Shown piece after piece: positions 1 through 12,800 of a DNA stretch of 64,000 nucleotides. The translations under genes and the position numbers were made by a program. The DNA lies in the NCBI GenBank assembly GCA_963969365.1, contig OZ017763.1:372001-436000 (forward strand), read 5' to 3'. Source of the DNA: Asterochloris sp. CNOR1. Taxonomy: Eukaryota > Chlorophyta > Trebouxiophyceae > Trebouxiales > Trebouxiaceae. The stretch's first letter is position 1; every line of letters begins with the position of its first letter. Under the pieces are notes generated by a model, which was given only the letters and a program-made list of their open reading frames with translations, was not told where the DNA came from and searched no databases.

Positions 1-419
1 ACGCTCATCTATAGGGGCATGGCGATGCCACAGCGCATGGACGCTTTGTCAAGTGGGCACGGCAATGCGTCTCTTAAGTCAGCGCTCGTGCAGCGCTTGG
101 CATTGTCATGTCCATTGACAGCCTTTGGGCAGCCTGGTCATTGCTGGACATTGGCACGTGCCCCACAGGGGTGCCTTTGCCACAAGCCAGCTTCACCGCC
201 TGTCCATGTTGGCAGTGGGCATCCTGGCATACATGGCCTGCAAAAGGTGTCTTAGGCTGGCAGCCCTGTCATCGCCGCTGCCTCCGCTGCCTTGCCCCGG
301 CATGGCGTGCAGGGGCTTCAATGCGCCACATTGGAAGGTCTTCGGGAATCAGGCCTTCAGCAGAAAATCACCTGTAGCTGTACCTCGTGACACGTCAAGG
401 CTGACTTGTTGCCGTGCAG
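1..419. other. Unresolved 5' stretch upstream of the first recognised ATPase exon
   Basis: I could not place an exon here. The first exon I recognise, at 420, starts in the middle of a codon, so at least one earlier coding exon of the ATPase must lie in this stretch or before the window. Several ATGs are present, but none has a following donor site and protein pattern that I can support. Confidence 0.4.
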
Positions 420-3400
420 GAAGCTACAAGCTGGAGGCAGAGACTGCCAAGCGCAATGCTGAGCTGGGCAGACAGGCCACCTGTCCTCTTGAGGAAGTGC
501 TCATGGCGCAGCGCACTGATGTGAGATCAGGTGAGCTCCCAGCAGAGTTTGCAGACCACAGTGCAGTGCAGTGCTCTGGACAACAACCTGTGATCCCAGG
601 AAAACCACAGCAGCCAGAGTCCAACAGCATGACATGCACCGGGCTGGCAGCCACAACACCTCTGGCGGCAGCCCACAGGCACGCGCTCAGCAGTCCTGGC
701 TGCAGGTGCATTCAGTGTGTCCATGCCCCACACCTGCGTACAGACACCGGTGTCTACTTGGAAAGATGCTGCTGCCTCCAGCCATGGCCTGCCACCAGGC
801 ATGGCCTGCCACCTTATGTGGGGTGTGTCCTCAGAGGAGCGAGTGTGGGCCAGAATGCCAGGCTTGGCAATGCCCTCCTGCCCTGCAGTTCTGCGGAGTG
901 CTGATGTTGTGGCTCAAGTTGCACTGCATGGGGACCGGTGAGCTGACCACATCTCAGGTTTGCACAGAGGGAAGCCATTTGCTGTCCATCTGCAGGGCCC
1001 ATGCAACCTCAGGCAGCCTCTGCATGTGCCCAGTCAGCAGCCAGGTGAGAATGCTGATATCATGAAGCGCATCGCTTACAGGTCTGATGAACGCTGAGGC
1101 TGCTGCGCGCCTCGTCTCGCATGCGCCCAGCCAGCTGACCAAGGCAAAGAAGATTGAGTTGCTTGGTCTGCTGGTAAAATCCGCCATTCAGCCCTTCAAT
1201 GCCCTCATGCTGGCCGTCGCAGTGCTGTCCGTGGCACACCCCAGTGCCGACTGGGAGACTTTTACCCTTGTCATGGTGAGCACCAATGACAGGTCAACCT
1301 GCCTGTGCATGACGCACCTTTCCTGGACCGTGGGCATCCCTGTATTGGCTGAGGGCGCACGCTGCAGCACTATACACCCACATCAGCGGACTGCCCGCCG
1401 TTGCTTGGCGTCGGCCTGCACCGCCCCTTTTGAGAGGTACATGGCATGTTGCTGAGTGCACGCTGTCTGAAGCAAGCTTGGTGTGGTCATACAGTGCATG
1501 CTGTGGCCTCAGGGGTTGGTGGGTCTGCCATGGGCCAGCCAGACCTGCAAGGGCTCTGCTGCTGTTTCAAACGTGCAGCCCCTGCTTGCTGTGAGCGGTG
1601 CAGGCCCCACAAGCTGTTTGCTGCCGTGCAGGTGCTGCTGCTGTTCGCCATCATCCTGCGCTTTGTAGAGGAGCTGCGCAGCGCAGTGCACTCCAAGACA
1701 CTGGCGACGCCCATCATCTCACATTCCCAGGTGCTCTCTCGCCAGCGCATTACTGCTGCAAGACTGTTGTTGGGGGTGCTCACCAGCATGCATTATGTTC
1801 TGCCCCTTTGCTCGGTTGGGAAGTGGCGGTCAGGGTTGATTTTCGCCAGCTGCTTAATCAGCAGAAGGCCAGAGACCTGGGTTTCACAGGCAGTACCATG
1901 GGCAAGGGCAGGACCATGTGCCCAAGCTTTCTGCAGGCTCTGCTGTTGGTGTCAAGTCCACACGTGGGACATGTTCTGCTTCATGCCAGCTCAGCCTTGC
2001 TGCTCCTGCCATGCAGCACTCACCAAAGTGTGGTCAACTTCCTGGGCGACTTTGAGAAGGGGAGGGGGGACTCTTACATGAAGCTCAAGATGTTGCTCAT
2101 GTGGCCTGCAGGCTGTGGTGCAGACTCTGCTGCCCACGGTTTACCGCAGCATGCTGGCCCTGTCTCACAGCTGCAGGTGCTGGGCTGCAGGTGCGCAGGA
2201 GTGGCACCATCCGCAGCGTCAGCCTGCAGGCTGTGGTGCCTGGGGACATCATTGAGCTGTCTGCTGGTGACCTCGTTCCTGGCGACGCGCGAGTGATCGA
2301 CGCCAGAGGACTCTATGTGGGGTGAGATCAGCGCGTGTTGGGCATGCACATTGCGGCTGGCTAGAGGCAGACGCTGCCATGCTGAAGTTCTGCTGCAGTC
2401 TGCATTGTGCTGCTTTGGCATTCCTGGGGAGTGGCAAGCGCTGCTGGCCCTGCTGGTGCGACACCGTATTGTGCTTGCCCGCAGAGGCAGTTCACTGGCA
2501 CATGATCATGGATGCTCAGATGGTGTGGGGCTGGTCGGTGCTGCTCAAGGAGGGCAATCCCAATTGTGCTGAGCGACTGAACAATGCTGTTGGGCGACTG
2601 CATCATTAACCCCCTTGTGCTATGCACACCTGAACAAAACACCTCCCGTCCATCTGGCAGCTGGTCTGTGACGACACAGGCAGACTCTGGATGTTGCTCT
2701 TGCTGCACTGCAGGGCTGCGGCTCTGACAGGCGAGGCCATGCCCGTCCTGAAGTCGACGGTGCCGTCCTCTGCAGAGAAGGACCCTCTGCAGTGGGAGAA
2801 CATATGCCTTGCGGTGAGTTGTGGGCGGCTGCATCACCCTGGTAGCACCTTTGAGAGGACCCACTTCAGAAGCAGCCTGTGCAAGCAGCCTGCTAATAAT
2901 CTGTTTGCATGAGATCATCAGACGGTCCAGCCACAACTCCCCCAAGCCCTGTTACCTCCTGCTGGGCCAGCTGGCCAGCTTGCAACTCTCTCAACTGCTG
3001 CGGCCTGTCTAACACCCTGCACCATCCTCAACTTCAGTCGATGGCTGTCCTGTCTTCTGCCTGGCAGCTTGCAATGCCTGGCTCCCTGTGGAGCTCTCAG
3101 CATGCTTGGGCAGCCCTGCCTGCGGTCAATTTCTGCCTGGCACCCTGCTCAGCTTTGAGTGTTGGTGCTGGCTCTGCCCTCACCATCTTCTGCCCTGCCC
3201 AGTCCTGAGCATGGAATGGCGGCCCTGCCTTCCACCACCTGCCCAGCGTCCTTTCATGCCTGTTTGCCCACTTGAATGCTGAGTCTGCCTGCAGGGGACG
3301 CATGTGGTCTCAGGCAATGGGCTGGTCGTGGTGCTGGCCACAGGGGCCAACACCTACATCGCTGGCATGGCAGCGGCCCTCCCAAGGCCCAGCCAGAGCA

Positions 3401-6400
3401 CCGCCTTTGACCGCGCGCTGCGGCGCATTGCTGGCATCTTCATCATTTTTGTGGCTGCACTTGTGAGATGCGTTTCCATATCTTCCTGATATTCTGTGGG
3501 ACCGCTGCATTGCCAGCACCTCATTCGCTGTCCATGGACCTGCGCTGGCAGAGTGCCTTGCCTGCTGTTCAGCATTGCAGCTGGTCTCTCTTCAGATGCT
3601 GCCTGCATTGCATTATGGCGTGGTGAGCTTAGCAGTGGCCCGTTCAGTTGCCAGCATGCTCGACTGAACCTCTCATGTGGTTCTGCAGGTGCCAGTTGTG
3701 GTCGTCCTGAATGGCCTCATGACAGGTGGGTGCCTGGCCAGTTGCATGCTGTGTGCACTGCATGCTTGGCGCGCATAGATCTGCTGCCGCTCCTGTCCTG
3801 CTGGACGTTGCTGTGTGTCCCAGGCCAGTTAGCACGCTTCAAGCATACATCCCACACAAGGCAGGGGTCACTTGCCATGCAGCTGCTCTCCTACAGCTTC
3901 TCTCACCTTGTGGTGCCCTGGCCTGCAGAGGATTGGCACTCTGCAGTTATTTTTGGCCTGTCCGTGGCAGCAGCCCTGAGCCCTCAAATGATGCCCATGA
4001 TGCTGACGGCCAACCTGGCGCGGGGCACAGCTCAGATGCGCAAACACCAGGCAGTGGTCCGGCGCCTGGATGCAGTTCAAAACATGGGCGCCATGTGAGC
4101 CAATCCAGCACTGCGATGTTGCCAGTAGGACATGATTGTGATTTGAGCTACCTTCATGGCACAGGCAGCTGCGTCACATGGAGCAGTATTGCAGCATGCT
4201 ACTGACGGGCAGGTAGCCATTGGCTGCAGAACTGGAGGGAGGGCCCTGCAGCTTGCAGCAGCAAGCTCGTGTTTGCTCGGCGCTGCTCTGGTTGCAGCGA
4301 CCTGCGGCTTCACCTGATCTGCTGTCCGGCTTGTGCGGGCACCCTCTCTGTGACGACGAGCAATAACATGGGCACCCCAAGCACACTGACATGGCTACTT
4401 TCCTGCTTGCTCAGGGAGTACCTGTGTGTCGACAAGACAGGGACGCTGACCACGGACCATGTGACCCTGCTGAAACACCTGAATCCCCAGCTCCGCTCGA
4501 GCGACACCCTGCTGGACCTGGCGTACATCAATAGCAGTATGCAGGCAAGTCTTATAAAGTTGCTGCAACACAAGTCGGGAACAGTGGACCTGCTTGGCAG
4601 ATCTGTCCAGAATAGGAGGTGTCGGCTATGTGCCATGCTGGTCATTGTTGGAGCACAGCTAGACCTGCATGCTTTAGCAGCTGACAGATTCTCCGTGGCT
4701 GCTGTTGCTCACTGCGTTGCATGGCCCCCTGCTGCCTACTGTCCTTGGCACCCAGCACCAGCCTGCCTGCAGGTCCTGTACGACTTGCTCCTCACAAGCT
4801 GCTGCTGTTTGCAGCTCTGTGCACCAAACGTGCACAAGTCATACGTTTGTTGGCAAAGCGGCCCGATGTCAACTTCTGTGCATGAAGCATCTGTAACAGC
4901 GCCGTGCTGTGTGCAGAGCTGCCTCCCCAGCCTGTTGGACCATGGGATCCTTACCCATGTCCTGGAACGCGGCGGTTGCAGCCAGGTCGAGCAGAAGGTG
5001 GTCAAGCTTGGGGAGGTCCCCTTTGACTTTGACCGACGACGAGCCACTGTGGTGGTGCGGGATCGCTCCAATCCAGAAGCTGCCCCCATGATGGTCTGCA
5101 AGGTGAGGGGCGCATGCTTGCCAAGCTGCCGTAGTATGCAGCAACTCCCTACCTAGTGCAGTGGACTACATGTTGCAGCTGACAGCATTGATTTGCAGCA
5201 GCTTATACTGGCCACTTCCGCCTTGTGCTGCTGCCGTGCACCCGCCAGTGGAGCTGGGGTCCTCATGCGGCAGACCTCCTTCAGAAACATAGTCGTGGCT
5301 TATGTTCGTAAGTGCAGCTGCCCCAGACTCGTTCCTACCTCGTGTCGTGTGCTGCATACTGCGGCAGCTTGGCCTTTGCCATCATGATGTGCAGGTGCCA
5401 ATCAGGCCCCTGCTTGCCTCCCTGCAGACTGCCCGTAAGCTGCAAACATACCTGGCCAGCACCCTCTGAACCTCCACTGCCATGCTAGGCTGCAAGGGGT
5501 GTGAGGCGCCCTTGAGCTGTGCACCTATGTGCCTACCTTTCATGAACTGCAAAAGGGTATCAGGTGCCCTCACCTTTCTGCGTCTTCCCTGCAGAGTGTC
5601 ATCAAGCAGCCCCTGATAAGAATATGTCTTGGCAGTAGCCTCCTAACCTCCATCTCGACTGGTTTTGCTGCAGGGCGCCATTGAGGAGCTCTTGGAGCTG
5701 TGCACCCATGTGGCTGAGGGCAGCCGACTTGTGGCACTGGATGATGCTGCCCGCTGCCAGCTCCATCAGCATGCATTTGACATGGAGATAGATGTGAGTG
5801 TCATCATGAAGGGCCACTTGCTGGTTTGGGGCCCTGCTGATGTGGTGCTTCCTGGCCGGCCATTAAACAAGTTGGTGTTTGGACATGAGAACGTCACTGC
5901 CCACCCTGAGCTGTGGATGCCATGGGAATGCACCTCAGACTTGTTCAGGTTGATCGGCATGCTGTCTCTACTGCTCCAGCATTGCTGGGCGGCCGCTGCT
6001 CTGGGTATTTTGTCTGAATTGTTTGTGGCCGTGCTGCTACTGATTGGGAGGGCACTGCACCTGCAGGGGCTGCGCGTCCTGGGAGTGGCAATAAAGACAG
6101 TCCTGAAACCCCAGATGGACTTTTCAGTGAGCGACGAGAGAGACCTGGTGTTTCGCGGGTACCTGGCCTTCTTGGATCCCCCCAAGGAGACTGCGGCACC
6201 AGCTATGGAGCAGCTGGCATCTGCTGGGGTGCAGCTCAAGGTGCGGAGGCATCTCTGGAACCTCGAGTCTTCCCTTTGCTGGTGGCTTGTCCCAGTGCTG
6301 TGGATACAAATGCTGCAGGAGACCAGCTGCAATGCTTGACTGGGCATGCTTGCGCCTTGCCAGTGGGCCGCAATGTTGCCCTGGACAAAGGTCTTGTGAC

Positions 6401-9400
6401 CGCATACAAAGGCTTTATCTGGCTGTTGCAATTGCCAGCTGCCTGCTGGCAGGACAACTGTCTGCCATGGTAGCTGGCCTCTGCAGAGCTGTTGCCAATA
6501 ATACCCAGAGCCAAAGAGCGGCTGCCCATAGCTGCAGCCTGCCTGCAGTCTGGACGTGATACTGCAGCTGCTTCCCCATGCAGAGCTGTGCAGAAGGCAG
6601 GCTCAGCTGAATGCTGCTGCCTGTCTCATTACTGACATGCTGCCACACTGGCTGATGAAGCGCTTACCAAGCAAAGGCGGAAGTAGCTTATGGGATTCCT
6701 GCTGCCTGCCTGCAGATGGTCACTGGGGACTCCCTCATTGTGGCCAAGCACGTCAGCAAGAGGGTCGGGATTCCAGTGGATTACTGTGTTGAGGGGCCAC
6801 AGCTTGCGCTGATGGACCGTGAACAGTTCTCTGCTGCTGTGGTGGACGGCACCGTCTTTGCGAGGTGCACCCCGCACCAGAAGTTGCAGATCGTCACCCA
6901 GTTACAGGTGAGGTACAGAGAGCAGCCTCATCACAGCCATGATGCTTTTGAGCTCCGCGGGAGCTGCTTGCTCCATTTTTGCATGCAGAGACTTCCCTGT
7001 TGTGCATAGTGGCTGCCAGAAGTCTGCACAGGAGTGGCGTGCCTCACGGCCCATAGTGGTGCATAGCAGAGGCATCCCCAGTGGTGCGTGCAGGTCTTGC
7101 CTGCAGCAGCACTGGCCTGCCCTCATCTCTTTCATGTATTGTCTTGGCTTGAGCTCTGTGCCTGCCCTGTATGTGACTTCGGATACTGGTGCTTTCAAGA
7201 GGGCCTTGCTCTGCATCTGTGGCGACTTCAGGCTGTGCCACTGCGGCTGCAAGACGCAAGACCATCTTGCATGAGAAACAGATGAGCAATGCTGTGTTTT
7301 GCTGAACACACATGTGCTGCCCTTTGCATGGAGGTGCTGGCTGCTGGCGCCCTTGTCGGATCTGCATTGCCTATGCCCAGCAGTGCCTGTGCAAGTCAAC
7401 GTGCAAGTCCCTTGACACTGCTGGCCACTGCTATGTGCAGATGCAGGATGCTGTGCTTGCATCTGCTACCTGCTGCCACCAGCAGCAGCTAAGTCAGGGC
7501 CTGGTCCTGCAGGAGTCTTATCTTCACAACTTCGTGTCCAGCAAAACCTGCACAGATCTGCAAGCTCACTCCACGCTGCTCTCCACTGCTCTGTACAGGC
7601 GCAGGATCATGTTGTGGGCTTCCTGGGGGATGGGACCAATGATGCACTTGCAATGCGCAAGGCGGATGTGGGTCTCTCAGTCAACTCTGGCACCCTGGTG
7701 GCCAAGGAGGCCGCAGATGTGGTGCTCCTTAGTGAGGACTTGAGGGTGCTGGATGTTGGGGTCATGGCGGGGCGCTCGACGTACGGCAACACAATAAAGT
7801 GAGTGCTGTGCACCCAGTCTGCTGCCTGTCCAGGGTGCTGTGTGTCAGGGTGTAGGCAGGGCATGGCAGCCTTATGTGGTTGAGCTGCAGTTCAACTAAG
7901 GCTAGGTGCTACATTCTGCTGTCTGCCTGTGGCTGGGTCTTTGCTGAGCTGACCAGACTTGGTCAGAGTGGCTGCCAGCATCTCGGACTGGGTTGCTTTG
8001 CCCTGCTCTACCACAGCCTGCACCTGCAGCTTGCTGGACCTTCCTTTGCGGTACGTTTCAGCTGCAGCATGCATAGTGCTGCCGTGCTCAACATTCTCAC
8101 CTGCCCCATTTCATTTGCAGCAATGTGCTGTGCCCCTCCCTGTCCATCTGCAACCCCCAGCTCTCAACTGACATGGGTCTCCTTACGCGTCCCCTCTGCA
8201 GGTATGTCAAGTTCGCCGCGTCCAGCTCCTTTGGCACCTGTATCAGCATCGTGGCGGCTGCAGCTTGGCTGCCCTTCACTCCCATCACTCCAGTCCAGGT
8301 GGGAGCAGCATCAGGACTCTTCATCAGGAGCTCTGCAGGCCGCATCTTGAGTGCCACTGCATTGTGCTCTGGGTGTGTGCCTTTGAGCAGAGCGCCATTC
8401 TAGCTCACTGTGCTGTTGGCAGCATCAGTGAGCAGCCGTATGTCAAATCTGACTGCTCTGTTTAGGTGTGCTGCTGCTGCTAGCTGGCTGTTGTCACCTG
8501 GCCTGTGGCCCTGCAGGTGCTCTTACTGAATACCTTGTACAACATCAGTCAGCTAGCAATCCCCTGGGTGAGCAGACTGTCTTCATTTCCTGCTGAAGGG
8601 TTCCCACCGCGTTGCTGGAGTGCTTAGACAGCAGTGCTGCATCCTGGGCGGCTGCTATCTTCACACATTTTGCTGAGGCATCTGCTGCATTCCAACTAGT
8701 GCGCTATGTAGCAAGTGGTGTCTTTAACGTCTGATTGTCTACTGTGCAGGACACAATGGATGCTTCTTTCCTGAAGGAGCCCAAAAAGTGGTCTGCTCGG
8801 CATCTGGCACTTTACATGTGAGCACCCTCTGTGCTTGTGCGCACTGCCTACCCCCATGAACAGCCTGCCTGCCCACATGCGCTGTGTGCTTGCAACCCCA
8901 ATGCCAGCATGAGCCAACCTCTCTCAACATGCAGGCTGATCATCGGACCTGTCAGCTCCATTTTTGACGTGGCTATGTTCCTTGTGCTGTGGAACTTCTT
9001 CCGCCACGACAAGCCCTCCTATTACAACACCATTTCATTTCAGACAGGCTGGTTTCTGGAGTCGTTGCTTTCTCAGGTAGGACACTGCGCCATGGTTTGC
9101 GCAATGGGCTGCTCCCCCTGTGAATGCTTTTGCCTTGGCTTCTTTGGCAGCAGTCACAAGGGGACAATTCTGCCCCAGGCAGGCGGTGGTGCCAGGTGCA
9201 GCCTGACCATGCTCTTCCATGCCTGCAGACTTTTGTTGTACACATGCTTCGGACAGAGCACATACCATTCTTCCAAAGTTGCTCAAGCTGGCCCCTGCTT
9301 GTCTTGTCCCTTGTCACAAGCGCAGCTGGCGTTGCGCTATGCTACATTCCCGGTGAGCCAATGCCAGTGTTGCTGCACTCTGTTCTGGTGCCTGAGGAAA

Positions 9401-9572
9401 ATTTGCAGCTAATGCTGTGTTCCCTGTGTGTGTAGGACTGAATTCCCTGATACATCTCAACCACCCAGCTCGTCTCCTTTACGCCTTCCTTGCAGCAATT
9501 GTGCTCAGCTACTGCATCACGGTGCAGATCTACAAGTACTTTTACATCATGGTCTTCAAAAAGTGGCTCTAG
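420..9572 (+). CDS. P3B-type P-type ATPase, MgtA/MgtB-like magnesium transporter (5' partial)
   Basis: This P-type ATPase should import Mg2+ across a membrane by ATP hydrolysis. Twenty exons join with matching phases and give 874 residues, close to bacterial MgtA: 420-530, 1082-1275, 1632-1730, 2191-2321, 2714-2813, 3295-3462, 3689-3725, 3929-4094, 4415-4544, 4917-5102, 5674-5793, 6067-6240, 6716-6907, 7599-7798, 8202-8298, 8517-8567, 8750-8817, 8935-9076, 9229-9352, 9436-9572. The actuator loop has ALTGEAMPV (2715 on). The phosphorylation site is DKTGTLT (about 4427-4447). The nucleotide-domain motif is VTGDS (6719 on) and the hinge motif GDGTND (7626 on), with T where most relatives have I. 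The membrane signature SPQMMPMMLTANLA and the block LYNISQLAIPW match the P3B subfamily rather than Ca2+ or H+ pumps. The intron after 4544 has a GC donor. An extra small exon between 1730 and 2191 is possible. Mg2+ specificity is inferred from the family. Confidence 0.93.
5466..5715 (+). repeat. Decayed copy of an ATPase 3' splice junction and exon start
   Basis: The stretch from about 5469 (aacctccac, then ggctgcaagggg, then gagctgtgcacctatgtg) resembles the stretch from 5645 that holds the real acceptor and exon start at 5674 (aacctccat, ttgctgcag, gagctgtgcacccatgtg). The offset is 176 bp. The upstream copy has lost the clean CAG acceptor. Confidence 0.65.
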
Positions 9573-9879
9573 CATGTGAACCTGTCTACGGTAAAATAAT
9601 ACTGCAAAGCCAGCCAGGTGACTCTAAATGCAAGCGATCGAGTCAAAGGGTGCCCTCAGCTTGTCGCCACATGCAGAACACTGGGCTCGATAGACCCTGG
9701 GCTGCTTCACAGAAGCTCCTGTGGCAACGGGCCCGGTGTCGGGGTTTGCCTCACCATCAAGGTTGCCATGCTCAGCATCCAGCCTCAGACAGGAAGCCAT
9801 GCAGGAGTCGTAGAGGGGACTGCAAGACATATGCTGCCTCAGGCAAGCAATATGCTCGCATGCAGTACATCAGATCTGC
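9573..9879. other. Intergenic stretch between ATPase stop and channel start
   Basis: About 300 bases separate two genes on the same strand. It should hold the ATPase 3' UTR and the channel promoter and 5' UTR. I see no clear promoter element or RNA gene. Confidence 0.5.
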
Positions 9880-12800
9880 ATGTCAGCAGTTCTAAGCTGC
9901 TGCACCCTGGATGCACGTACCTCACCAGCTCCACCAGCCAATGCAGGAAGCAGCTTGCTGCTACCTGACGTCTCGCCAAACCCGGGTGTGCCAGCTGCCA
10001 TCGCAAACCAGTCCCGCAACCTGGCTATGGCCCTGCCGCTGTGGGACGTCATCGTGCGCGCCGGCCTGGAGGTGGCCAGCGTGGTCGCTGTGGCAGCCAT
10101 TGTGGTGAAGGTGCTGTCCTCTTTGGCGCACAAGGCTGAAGCGGTGAGGCAAGCCTGCGATTAGGGGCTGGCAAGCATCATGTCTTGAATGCTGCTCTGC
10201 AGCAGGGATTGGCCGAGGCGCAATGCCTCCTTCCACATGAGGACCACCCTTAGGCAGTGCATGGTGTGACATCTGCTGCCCCTTACTGGCTGGGAGAAGC
10301 AGCAAGTGACCCTGGCACCAGCTGGAGTGGCCTGGGTGGCCCCAACACCACACAGCAGGTCAGGGCGGTGCCGCCAGCTGAGTATGCTCGCTTCTGCAGT
10401 GGGGCACTGCTTGAGCCAGTAGCACCAGTATGTTGGCATCCTCCCTTGCATGAGACACAGCAGTGCATGCGGGAGCCCTGCCTATGACGTGCCTCACAGC
10501 AGTGTCTTGCTGCAGCCTGTTCCTTGCTGACAGTGAGCAGGCAGCGGGCTCTCTTGGCCATCAGAAAGCGATGTCTCTGAGCACCCGCTCTCTGGCGACG
10601 TTGAATCAGCCGTGTCCCCGCAGCGCTTTATCACGCCCATGGCGCATTGTCCACAGGGAGTGGTCCCGTGGTATCGTCCTGCTCCTCTGCCCTGCTACAG
10701 TAGCACAGGGCATCGATGACGGCCGCAAAGTATTGCAACCACCTTTTGGGACTCCACATCATGCCTTTACCTGTCCCAGTGCCGTGCTGCAGAAGCACAT
10801 GGCTATCATGGCGGCAGCAGATGGGCACGTTACACGCAGTGAGTGGGTCCGTGGCATCGTCATGATGGCAGTGTCATCCTTACGCCAGCCGATCATGGCG
10901 CTGGTGCCCTTCATGGCCTTCACTCACATCGTGAAGGTGCTCAGTCTGGCCGCCGAGATTGCCCTGACAGTGGACTCGGCGGCGCTGAGCTCCATTGTGG
11001 GCAGCGCAACAGCTCGTGAGTCATCGCCTGCCCTCGCTGCCACTGTATGTGAATTATGGCCTCCTGCCAGTGTCATAAGACAATCACAGCCATGTGGGCA
11101 GCAGTGCTGGCATACATTTTTGGCTGCGCATCAGCTTTGAGACTCCCGCCTTGCCCAGCCATCACTGCAAGTCAGTTGCTTGCTCATGACTTGGCCGAGC
11201 TGCTGGCTACCCCTCTGGGCTGTGCTGATTTCAAGTGTGGGCAGCACAGTAGCACTAGAACACCTGCCTGCTCTGAGCGTTGCCGCACATAAGATGGGCA
11301 CCTTGCCATCACCACAGCACATGAAGACATGGCCCTGGTCGAGTATCGATTGTGCTAGGATCACCGCCAGGTGGCGCTACAGCTCGTAAGGGCCTGCAGA
11401 ACTCGTGACTCGTGTGAGCTGCAGACTAACTGTGGCGGGCGCTGCATGCTGCATCATGCCCCAGCATGTGCGCTGCAGACTCATATCCATGCACAAACAG
11501 GAAACCTGCAGGTGCTGCAACTACTGGGCACTGCCCTGGCAGATCAGGCACTTGAGCTGTGCTTTGCGCTGCTGCTCTCTGCCTGCCAGGGTGATTGAAC
11601 AGTCTGTGACATCGTGCACAGCTCCAGCAGCTGCTAAACCCTGAATCCCTGAGCCCCAAACGCTGCCAAGCTGCACATCAGCTCCCCAGCTGCAGCCTTT
11701 CTCTTTGATACACTCACTGTTGCTTTGCAGAGCACCCAGCGCACAGCTGCAGCAGCTGCTGTGCTGCACGTCTGTCGCGGCCCATGAGCTGTCATGTCCA
11801 TGCGGCACCAGCTTCTTGGTTGTTCACTCACACATTGCTGCCACACAGAGCACCTGGTGCATGCAGCCCTGGTGTTGCAGAAAAGGGTGGACAACATGAG
11901 TGGTGCCTGCCTGCCCGGCTCGTGCCTGCTCAGGCTTCTCATCACTGCCCTGCAGAGCACTGGGCAACATTTTGTCCCCCCTGGACACGCTGAACCTCCT
12001 CCTCTGCAGCATTGTGCGCTGCTGCTGCAATGCTGTGTTGAACTAATCACGGTGTCACCCTGCAGAGCACATGGCCCACGCCTCCCTGATGGTCCTCGAG
12101 CGTATGGACTACCTCTGCAGCGAACTGTCCACCGTGGTCATCATCCAGTTCCTGTAAGCTTCTGTGCATTTTGTCTCTATGTGTTGTCTGGCTGCCTGAG
12201 CGGCATGCAGGCCATGGTGTCTCAGTGCGTCTGCCTGAAGTAGCTAAGGCCTCTCACACCGCTCAGTCACTCCTTCAGCTCTACTTGGACCTAATTTAAG
12301 CTGCTGCCATAGAATCTCTGCTGCCTGCTGCTGAGAGCCTGATGAAACCAGTGCCATGCCTATTTGTGTGCCCCTCTCTGCCATGGGCACTCCTCTGCTC
12401 AGCCTCACCATGTCTCTGCGCCTCATCTCTTTCTGGTTTCAGCTGTGCCTGTGCATTCTCAGACTCCTCCTGGCAGCAACACATCTACTCTGTGCCCTGC
12501 TCCACCCTTCCCTCCACCTGTGCCTGTAGGGTGTGGTTCTTCCTAGCCTTCAAGGAGAGAGTGGTGTCCCTCATCACTGAAGTAGAGCGTAAAGCCAAGG
12601 TGACCTGTCACTGAGAGTGGTCAGTAGCATCTGGGTTTGTGCGGTGAGCTGAGGCGCATGCCTCAGCAACATGCTTGGCAGCAAAGCGGGCATGCCCTTC
12701 TTTGCAGTCACCTGTCGGGCAGCCCTGCCTGGACTTACCAGGGGGCTCCCTGGCTCAGACCTGCCTGGGCTCACCAGGTGGCCCCTTAGCTGAGCTCACC

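Noticed and set aside
424-711. Minus-strand open frames overlapping the first ATPase exon
   Set aside because: They are shadows of the plus-strand coding frame in GC-rich sequence.
7044-7462. Overlapping long frames on both strands in an ATPase intron
   Set aside because: Neither continues the ATPase family sequence, and the flanking exons (to 6907, from 7599) join in phase without them.
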